A stretch of 9,074 nt of DNA from an uncultured Planctomycetota bacterium. GTDB lineage: Bacteria; Planctomycetota; UBA1135; UBA2386. Of this stretch, positions 5,507-9,074 are shown piece after piece. Where the stretch lies: contig CAIYFF010000636.1 of NCBI GenBank assembly GCA_903925435.1, positions 1-9,074 of the forward strand, written 5' to 3'. The translations under genes were made by a program, and so were the position numbers. The notes beneath the pieces are model-generated. The model had not been told where the DNA came from, ran no database searches, and saw nothing but the letters and a program-made list of their open reading frames with translations. Position 1 is the first letter of the stretch. Each line of letters starts with the position of its first letter.

Positions 5507-6634
5507 TCAGCGCGCGCTGGTGCGCAGCACTGTGGTCGAGCGATGCGTGGCGCCCTTCTCGAGAAGGATCGACGGGAAGTTCTTTTGATTGACGGCGTCG
5601 GGGAAGCGCTGCGTCTCGAGGCAGAGTCCGCTGCGGTGCGCGTAGCTCGCGCCGCCCTTGCCGGCTTGGCCGTTCAGGAAGTTGCCGGTGTAGAACTGGA
5701 TGCCGGGCTCCGTCGTCGCGATCCGCACTTCGCGGCCAGTTGCCGGGTGGTAGAGCACCGCTGCGTCGACGAGGCCCGCGTTGCCGTCGCGGTCGAGCGC
5801 GTAGTTGTGGTCGTAGCCCATCGCCGGCGTCGGCGTGAGTTCGTCGATGCGCAGGCCGATGCGCACCGGCTTGCGGAAGTCGAGCGGCGTGCGCGCAACC
5901 TCATCGATCGCGCCGGTCGGGATCAACGTCGCGTCGGTCGGCGTGTAGCGGCTCGCGAACAACTGCAGCTCGTGGTCGAGGATCGTCGGCGCGCCTTGGC
6001 CCGCGAGGTTGAAGTAGGCGTGGTTGGTGAGATTGACCGGCGTCCTGCGGTCCGCGACGGCCGCGTAGTCGATGCGCAGTTCGCCCGGGCGCGGCATCGA
6101 GTAGGTGACTTTGACGTCGAGCACGCCCGGGTAGCCCTCTTCTCCGTCCGGTGAGCGGTAGGTGAACTCCACCGCGGGCGCTCCGTCGACCTGCGTCGCA
6201 ACGCCGCGCCAACGCACCTTGTCGAGGCTGCGCGGGCCGCCACCGTGCAGGTGGTTGGGCGCGTTGTTGGTCGCCAGCTGGTAGTCGTAGCCGTCGAGGG
6301 TGAAGCGACCCTTGGCGATGCGGTTGCACACTCGGCCGGTGGTGCAGCCGAAGTATTGGTTCTTGTCCGACTCGTAGCCCGACACGTCGTCGAAGCCGAG
6401 CAGCACGTCAGCGACTTGGCCCAAACGGTCTGCGACTTTCAGTGACACGAGCGTCGCGCCGTGATCGGTCACGGTCGCCTCGGTGTCGCCGTTTTGCAGG
6501 ATCCACAGGGTCGCGGGAGCGCCGTCCTTGCGGACGCCAAAAGGCTTGGTCTTCACGAGATTGGGTTGCGAGAACATCGCGCAGGAAGGCAGCAGCAACA
6601 GCGCTGCGAACGCGGCGAGGGGCCAGTGGGTCAT
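5507..6634 (-). CDS. galM: Aldose 1-epimerase (galactose mutarotase), predicted lipoprotein
   Basis: The enzyme interconverts the alpha and beta anomers of galactose, glucose and related aldoses. The 375-residue product has TTGRVCNRIAKGRF (98-111; GRYANRI in the best-known members), NHLHGGGP (127-134), NLTNHAYFNL (201-210) with the catalytic acid His205, GYDHNY (273-278), and LCLETQRFPDA (337-347) with the catalytic base Glu340. All key positions expected from the Lactococcus lactis enzyme are present. The start MTHWPLAAFAALLLLPSC is a signal peptide ending in a lipobox-like LPSC (Cys18; Pro at the third position is unusual), so it is probably exported and perhaps lipid-anchored. That suits work on extracellular sugars more than the Leloir pathway, and no galK, galT or galE is in the window. 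It follows the RNA methyltransferase gene by 39 bp on the same strand and may share its transcript. Confidence 0.94.
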   Translation of the reverse strand: MTHWPLAAFAALLLLPSCAMFSQPNLVKTKPFGVRKDGAPATLWILQNGDTEATVTDHGATLVSLKVADRLGQVADVLLGFDDVSGYESDKNQYFGCTTGRVCNRIAKGRFTLDGYDYQLATNNAPNHLHGGGPRSLDKVRWRGVATQVDGAPAVEFTYRSPDGEEGYPGVLDVKVTYSMPRPGELRIDYAAVADRRTPVNLTNHAYFNLAGQGAPTILDHELQLFASRYTPTDATLIPTGAIDEVARTPLDFRKPVRIGLRIDELTPTPAMGYDHNYALDRDGNAGLVDAAVLYHPATGREVRIATTEPGIQFYTGNFLNGQAGKGGASYAHRSGLCLETQRFPDAVNQKNFPSILLEKGATHRSTTVLRTSAR

Positions 6635-6673
6635 GCGGCGGAAGCTACTGCTGCGCCACGCGGCGACAAACGC

Positions 6674-8065
6674 TCAGTTCGCCCGAGCGCCTGGGATCGG
6701 CTCCAACAGCGCAACGGTCTCGATGTGCCACGTCTGCGGGAACATGTCGACCGGAACGACGCGGCTTGCCGCGTAGCCCATCGTGTGCAGCAGACGAAGG
6801 TCGCGCGCGAGCGCGCCGACATCGCAGGCGACATAGGCGATCTTGCGCGGGCGCAGCGCTGCGATGTGCTGCAAGACCTCGGTGCCGGAGCCCTCGCGCG
6901 GCGGATCGAGCACGATGAGGTCGGGCTTGGGCAAGTCTTTGCCAAGGCGCGCAGCGTGCGCTTCGACCGGCCCGCGGACGAACCGCACGTTGCGAATGCG
7001 ATTGCGACGCTGGCCCGCATCGGCATCGCCGATGCTGACGGGCGACTCCTCGATGCCGATCACTTCGCGCGCGCGCGCGGCGAGCGCCAGCGAGAACAGG
7101 CCGCCTCCGCAGTAGAGGTCGGTGACGATGTCCGTGGCCTTCGGCGCCAGCATCTCCTGCACGAGCTTGACCAGCAGGCCCGCCGCGAACGGCGACGTCT
7201 GGAAGAACGATGTCGGCGAGATGCAGTAGTGCACGCCGCCGATCTGCTCGTCGATCCGGTCGGGGCCAGTGACACGAACGGTCTGCGTGCCGAGCAAGCG
7301 GCTCTCGGGGCCGTCGTTGTAGTTGACGCTGATCGTGGTGGCGCCCTTCGCCATCAGGTCCTGCGCGATGCGTTCGACCTCGGGCATGTCGTAGCGCGCG
7401 ACGACGATCACATGGCTTTGCCCAGTCGCTTCTGCGGTGCGCACCAGCACGCTGCGCAACTCGCCGCGATCCGACACGGGATCCCACGCTTCGATGCGAA
7501 GGTCGGCAAGCAGCGCGATCGTCTCCTTCGCCAACCGCAGCGGCTTGTCCGCGCTCGCCGGGCACTCGTGCAGAGCCACGAGGTCCAGTTCGCGCAGCGC
7601 ATGCAGGGCAGGCACCATGCCGTGGCTGCGGTCGGGCAGGACTTGCAGCGCCACTTTGTGGCGCATGCCATACGGCTCTTTGTTGGCGATGGTGTCCGAC
7701 ACCGTTGGCGCGTGCTCGCCGAGCGCCCATGCGAGCTCCTTCTCGACGCGCTTCTGCTTGAAGCGCAATTGCGCCGCGTAGTCGATGTGCTGCCAGTGGC
7801 AGCCGCCGCATTCGAGGAAGTGACGGCACGCGGGCTCGACGCGTTCCAAAGACGCCTCGTCGATGTAGGCAACGCGCGCGCGGCCGAACTTGCGAGCAGC
7901 GCTCGTGATCTCCGCACGGATGCGTTCTCCCGGCAACGCGCCCGGAATAAGCACGACGTAGCCATCGATGTGCGCAAGCGCGTCCGGGCCATCCGCCAGC
8001 GTTTCGATCGAAAGGCGCACGCGGTCACCGCGTTGCACCGGGGCGGGCTGATCGGATCGGCTCAT
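6674..8065 (-). CDS. RNA uracil-5-methyltransferase, RlmD/RumA-TrmA family
   Basis: This SAM-dependent enzyme would make 5-methyluridine in 23S rRNA or tRNA. The 463-residue product starts with a TRAM-like RNA-binding beta barrel (about 10-70). It then has an iron-sulfur cysteine set, Cys80-x5-Cys86-x2-Cys89 in the CGGCHWQH block plus Cys168 (HECPAS), as in RumA/RlmD. The catalytic half has SPTSFFQTSP (283-292), the SAM loop DLYCGGGLFSLALA (316-329), VLDPPREG (385-392), YVACDVGALARDL (411-423) with nucleophile Cys414, and WHIET (446-450) with the probable base Glu449. The fold and catalytic residues are complete. Deviations are Val where most relatives have Pro two residues after the nucleophile Cys, and Ser for the usual Asn in FxQxN. 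ATG at 8065 is preferred over 8104 because the TRAM domain follows almost at once. The target base (U1939, U747 or tRNA U54) cannot be told from sequence. Confidence 0.93.
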   Translation of the reverse strand: MSRSDQPAPVQRGDRVRLSIETLADGPDALAHIDGYVVLIPGALPGERIRAEITSAARKFGRARVAYIDEASLERVEPACRHFLECGGCHWQHIDYAAQLRFKQKRVEKELAWALGEHAPTVSDTIANKEPYGMRHKVALQVLPDRSHGMVPALHALRELDLVALHECPASADKPLRLAKETIALLADLRIEAWDPVSDRGELRSVLVRTAEATGQSHVIVVARYDMPEVERIAQDLMAKGATTISVNYNDGPESRLLGTQTVRVTGPDRIDEQIGGVHYCISPTSFFQTSPFAAGLLVKLVQEMLAPKATDIVTDLYCGGGLFSLALAARAREVIGIEESPVSIGDADAGQRRNRIRNVRFVRGPVEAHAARLGKDLPKPDLIVLDPPREGSGTEVLQHIAALRPRKIAYVACDVGALARDLRLLHTMGYAASRVVPVDMFPQTWHIETVALLEPIPGARAN

Positions 8066-8142
8066 GGGGGCGCGCACAGTAGCCCTGCGATTGCGGGCTT
8101 CCATCGCGCTGCGCCGCGGACGGTCGCGCTGTGGCGTGCTTG

Positions 8143-9074
8143 CTACTTGCGAACGGGGCCGCCCGCTCCGCCTGGGCCGCCTGGTCCGCTTGCTCCGCCG
8201 GGGCCACCTGCTCCGCCTGCGCCTTGCTGCTGCTCGCCCTTGCCGACCATGTAGATCTGGCCTTGGCCGATGTTGGCGATACGGCGCAGCAAGCTCTCAT
8301 CGGCCTCGCCGATCCCGATCGCGTGGATGCGCACGCGGCGGAACGTGTTCATGCGCTCGACGTCAGCTGCGATCGAGAAGCCGAAGATGTAGGGCCCGTT
8401 GTAGCCCATGATCGGCGAGCGAGTTCCCTTCTCCTTCGTCTCGTAGTCGGTGACGGCCTCGTCTTCACCGTAGTCCTTGTCCTGGCACTTGAAGTCGTCC
8501 GTGGACGGCGCGCCGTCGGACAGCAAGAAGATCGTGTCGCAGCCTTCGGTCAGCGGTCCTGCATCGATGAATGCGTCGGTTTCGACGAACCCCTTGCCCG
8601 ACAGCGCGAATGCGCGGCGCAATCCACCGTGCATGTTGGTGTCGCCCTTCAGCGAGCCGAGCGCGGAGGAGCCGGGCTGCGCAGGGCCGGGCTTGATCTC
8701 GTCGAGTTCCTTGCAGACCCGCGTGACGTTGGCCTTCGTTGCGCGAATCAGGCCTGGGCACGAATTCAGCGTCCCGGACGAATCGCCAAACCAGACGATG
8801 CTGAAGTGCTTGTCGTCGGGCAGTCGCATCAGCGACATCTTGAGGTGCTCGCGCGCGAGGTCGAACCGCGTGTTGATCTGGTGCCACGGCAGGTCGCTCT
8901 CGTCGAGCAGTTCGCCCTTCGGCTTCTTCTTGGGGCCGGTGACCGGGCCCTTTGGCTTCACGCTCGGCGAGATGGGTTGCAGCATCGAGTCGGACAAGTC
9001 GACGACGTAGCAGAAACGCTCGCCTTCGGTCTCGATGCCAAAGAAGCGCGGCCTTGTCACCGTGTTGCCACCGC
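8143..9074 (-). CDS. von Willebrand factor A domain protein, C-terminal part (cut by window edge)
   Basis: The frame is open to the right edge, so the N-terminus is missing; 309 residues are visible. GTG at 9060 is unlikely to be the start because the frame continues upstream and family members have sequence before the TRPRFFGIE segment. The vWA domain has a full metal-ion-dependent adhesion site: DLSDS (25-29 of the visible part), Thr145 in GDTNMHGG, and Asp186 in LLSDGAPS. It should bind a divalent metal and a protein ligand. Two segments look like insertions: a basic KPKGPVTGPKKKPKGELL stretch (39-56) just after the first metal motif, and a charged stretch with one Cys (about 193-232) after the third. 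The protein ends in a Gly/Pro/Ala tail (284-309). Such proteins are frequent in Planctomycetota, usually of unknown function. It reads toward the RNA methyltransferase gene, 77 bp away. Confidence 0.88.
   Translation of the reverse strand, partial: GGNTVTRPRFFGIETEGERFCYVVDLSDSMLQPISPSVKPKGPVTGPKKKPKGELLDESDLPWHQINTRFDLAREHLKMSLMRLPDDKHFSIVWFGDSSGTLNSCPGLIRATKANVTRVCKELDEIKPGPAQPGSSALGSLKGDTNMHGGLRRAFALSGKGFVETDAFIDAGPLTEGCDTIFLLSDGAPSTDDFKCQDKDYGEDEAVTDYETKEKGTRSPIMGYNGPYIFGFSIAADVERMNTFRRVRIHAIGIGEADESLLRRIANIGQGQIYMVGKGEQQQGAGGAGGPGGASGPGGPGGAGGPVRK

Noticed and set aside
5474..5520. Possible frameshift at the mutarotase C-terminus, where another frame reads RALKLEQKRIAG before a stop.
   Set aside because: The annotated end (STTVLRTSAR) already matches the usual mutarotase C-terminus after the last strand, so no frameshift is needed.
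8081..8099. Hairpin AGCCC/GGGCT between the vWA and methyltransferase genes.
   Set aside because: Only five pairs with a nine-base loop and no T-run. In DNA this GC-rich such a match is expected by chance.
8155..8220. Short tandem DNA repeat of GGnCCnCCT-like units.
   Set aside because: It is explained by the Gly/Pro/Ala tail of the vWA protein and is not regular enough for a separate repeat array.
6461..8254. Plus-strand open frame of 597 codons.
   Set aside because: It lies antisense to the mutarotase and methyltransferase genes, resembles no family, and is rich in Arg, Ala, His and Asp. It is a shadow caused by high GC.
1..9074. A new defence or mobile system.
   Set aside because: I found no nuclease, transposase, integrase, toxin-antitoxin pair, reverse transcriptase or CRISPR repeats. 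All ten genes belong to known families in an ordinary chromosomal setting.

Overview
The window is high-GC bacterial DNA (roughly two thirds G+C by eye) with ten protein genes, two of them cut by the window edges. I see no tRNA, rRNA, CRISPR array, transposase, phage gene or defence system. The gene mix suggests Planctomycetota: a DUF1579 secreted protein, a von Willebrand A protein with an FFGIET...DLSDSM opening, a glycine-rich bacterial RRM protein, few clear Shine-Dalgarno sites, and enzymes carrying lipoprotein signals. This is a family-resemblance judgement. Another high-GC phylum such as Myxococcota or Acidobacteriota is not excluded.

Layout, left to right. A DMT/EamA transporter (minus, cut at base 1) is translationally coupled by an ATGA overlap to a flavin-reductase-like protein (minus). 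Divergent from these is an AlkD-type DNA alkylation repair glycosylase (plus), which converges on a group II PLP-dependent decarboxylase (minus). The decarboxylase is divergent from a secreted DUF1579 protein (plus). That gene converges, with only 15 bp between, on a lipoprotein form of peptide methionine sulfoxide reductase MsrA (minus). MsrA is divergent from the RRM RNA-binding protein (plus) across the largest gene-free stretch, 243 bp, which contains a GC-rich inverted repeat. The RRM gene converges on a lipoprotein galactose mutarotase (minus), and between them lies a long REP-like inverted repeat. The right third is a minus-strand run, in transcription order: vWA protein (cut at the right edge), RlmD/TrmA-family RNA uracil-5-methyltransferase, and galactose mutarotase, with gaps of 77 and 39 bp.

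Most genes are small transcription units in alternating orientation, so this looks like ordinary chromosomal background and not one integrated system. Repair functions recur loosely (AlkD for alkylated bases, MsrA for oxidised methionine), but nothing ties them into a regulon. The points most worth a second look are the two non-coding structures (4635-4686 and 5426-5476), two usually cytoplasmic enzyme families carrying lipoprotein signals, and the vWA protein with insertions near its metal site and a Gly/Pro tail.
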